From Caldilineaceae bacterium (GTDB lineage: Bacteria > Chloroflexota > Anaerolineae > Caldilineales > Caldilineaceae), in NCBI GenBank assembly GCA_022824025.1, contig JAJEBF010000031.1, forward strand, positions 62,001-126,000: DNA of 64,000 bases, written 5' to 3'. Positions 62,981-64,000 of the stretch are shown here, one piece after another. How positions within the stretch are numbered: the first letter of the stretch is position 1; every line of letters begins with the position of its first letter. The position numbers and the translations under genes are program-made. The notes below the pieces were generated by a model. The model was not told the DNA's origin, made no database searches, and saw only the letters and a program-made list of their open reading frames with translations.

Positions 62981-63331
62981 AGAACGTCTCCACCGCGCAG
63001 ATGGATCCGCATGACCCCAGTGACGATACCTGGTAGGTACGCCGGCCCCCTACGCCCGCCATATCGAGACCGCGATTGCCTGCGTCCATGAACGAATGCA
63101 CCGTCTGCCCGCCGCTGCCCCGCACGCGGCCCGCTCCGCCAACCCAGGGCCGCGCCAAACCCGGCTGTTGCAAGGCCCCAGCCCCTCCGATCCAGTTTTT
63201 TCGCCGGTCTGAATTGACAGGATCAACGGGGATGATTATGATTTATCTATCGATCTGTTCTGTTCCCTCCGGAGCAACGTGGGTTCGATGTCTTTCCAAA
63301 TCCACAACTCGCGCCAAGGAGATCCCAGCCA
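62981..63331. other. 351-bp intergenic region before sdhC
   Basis: No gene seen. The region between the protease and sdhC holds the sdhC promoter at 63214-63242. The remainder (62990-63200) is C-rich and has no features I can name. Confidence 0.5.
63214..63242 (+). promoter_or_regulatory. strong sigma70-type promoter of the sdhC operon
   Basis: TTGACA, a 17-base spacer, then TATGAT: eleven of twelve consensus positions. It lies about 90 bases upstream of the sdhC start. Confidence 0.85.
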
Positions 63332-63718
63332 ATGGCTGCCCTCGTAGCATCGCTTTACAGAGGCATATCCTACAGAGGAGCGGAGGGCCAGTGGGCCTGG
63401 ATATTGCATCGGGCCAGCGGCCTTGGCATCGTGCTCTTCCTCTATATGCACATCCTCAGCATCTTCGTCGCCGCAATCGGGCCCGAACCCTATGAATGGG
63501 TCCACAAAACCCTGTACACCTCTCCCCCGGCTAAGGTCATGGAGGTCTTCCTCCTGTTCGGCGTCCTCTATCACGCGGCCAACGGCATGAGAATAATCAT
63601 CATCGACTTCTTCCCGGCCCTGGGTAAATACCAACGCACAATCGTCCGCATCGAGCTCGCGCTCGTCGCCATTGTGCTCGTGCCGGCAGCCATCATCACT
63701 CTGCAGGGACTCTTCTGA
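63332..63718 (+). CDS. sdhC: succinate dehydrogenase cytochrome b subunit SdhC
   Basis: A 128-residue membrane anchor. WAWILHRASGLGIVLFLYMHIL has the HRxSG quinone/heme signature near residue 26, and a heme-ligand histidine follows in VLYHAANGMRIIIIDF. Three helices. AAGGAG lies nine bases before the ATG. It anchors succinate dehydrogenase in the membrane with SdhD, whose gene starts 10 bp after. Confidence 0.9.
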   Translation: MAALVASLYRGISYRGAEGQWAWILHRASGLGIVLFLYMHILSIFVAAIGPEPYEWVHKTLYTSPPAKVMEVFLLFGVLYHAANGMRIIIIDFFPALGKYQRTIVRIELALVAIVLVPAAIITLQGLF

Positions 63719-63728
63719 GGAGCGCGCC

Positions 63729-64000
63729 ATGGCAGTTACATCTTCAAGTAGACCAGTCCAGGGAAAACTCCGCTACGGAGCGCCAAATCACGAACACAAA
63801 ATCTGGCTCTTCATGCGTCTCAGCGGGCTGGTGATGTTTGTCACCGTTGTCTTTCACCTGCTCTACATGCACATGTTCGTGCGCGTCGAAAACATCACCT
63901 TCGACAATATCGCCGAACGCTGGTCGGGTCCGGCCGGCGTATTCTGGCGCCTCTTCGACGCCTCCCTCCTGTTTATCGGCATGGCGCACGGCATGAACGG
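63729..64000 (+). CDS. sdhD: succinate dehydrogenase membrane subunit SdhD (cut by window end)
   Basis: Ninety codons without a stop. WLFMRLSGLVMFVTVVFHLL has an LxGLxMxxxxxxHL pattern and the C-terminal SLLFIGMAHGMNG matches the second helix of SdhD proteins, with histidines for heme and quinone. GAGGAG lies about 9 bases before the ATG. The stop codon and the sdhA/sdhB genes, if adjacent, are beyond the window. Confidence 0.8.
   Translation, partial: MAVTSSSRPVQGKLRYGAPNHEHKIWLFMRLSGLVMFVTVVFHLLYMHMFVRVENITFDNIAERWSGPAGVFWRLFDASLLFIGMAHGMN

Overview
The window is GC-rich bacterial chromosome with dense, mostly operonic genes. It has no phage, no insertion sequence and no CRISPR array. Gene content suggests a Chloroflexota (Caldilinea/Anaerolinea-like) heterotroph: GlcDEF glycolate oxidase, aerobic molybdenum hydroxylase (CoxSML) with MoxR/VWA maturation genes, an LplB/YtcP-type sugar ABC transporter, large Chloroflexota-style membrane glycosyltransferases, UPF0261 (Tm-1-like) genes and a cytochrome-b SdhC/SdhD pair. 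The lineage is an inference from content, not a computed placement.

Layout. 1-3.2 kb: start of an ADP-ribosylglycohydrolase-like gene, a GT39-type membrane glycosyltransferase and an XRE/MmyB regulator with a palindrome over its promoter. 3.2-12.4 kb (minus strand): a catabolic operon with two permeases, a lipoprotein binding protein, an unknown helical-barrel protein, an enolase-superfamily enzyme, a Gfo/Idh/MocA oxidoreductase and a PhyH-family dioxygenase. It has no ABC ATPase. 12.7-20.5 kb (plus strand): oligopeptidase B, an unknown protein, a sulfotransferase-like protein, a class-IV aminotransferase homologue whose catalytic lysine position holds histidine, and a 928-residue membrane protein bracketed by a 123-bp direct repeat of the aminotransferase gene's 3' end.

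20.9-37.1 kb (minus strand): a 16-kb co-directional series of coxG-coxS-coxL-coxM, a P-loop kinase-like gene, coxD, coxE, two XdhC-like genes, glcD, a lipoprotein sugar dehydrogenase, glcE, a quinone oxidoreductase and glcF. Several junctions overlap by 1-4 bp. CoxL carries the form-II motif AYRGAGR, so CO need not be the substrate. 38-45 kb: a second, plus-strand catabolic cluster with an enolase-superfamily enzyme, cupin, Gfo/Idh, UPF0261, PEP-hydrolase-like TIM barrel and aldo/keto reductase. The UPF0261/TIM-barrel pair matches the two halves of plant Tm-1.

45.2-48.5 kb (minus strand): a small defence-like island (PIN-like protein plus DUF3696-type ATPase, and an MntA/HepT pair) just downstream of the tmRNA gene and its terminator. 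48.5-54.5 kb: an acetyltransferase, an MFS transporter, SRP RNA, tRNA-Ser(GGA) and hemC-hemD-hemB. 54.5-64 kb: pyrC-pyrB, fabF, a small four-helix membrane protein, an SDR, icd, a zinc-ribbon/SH3/trypsin-like membrane protease and sdhC-sdhD, the last cut by the window end. Clear sigma70-type promoters precede ssrA, the tRNA-Ser/SRP RNA pair, hemC, fabF, sdhC and the 928-residue gene.
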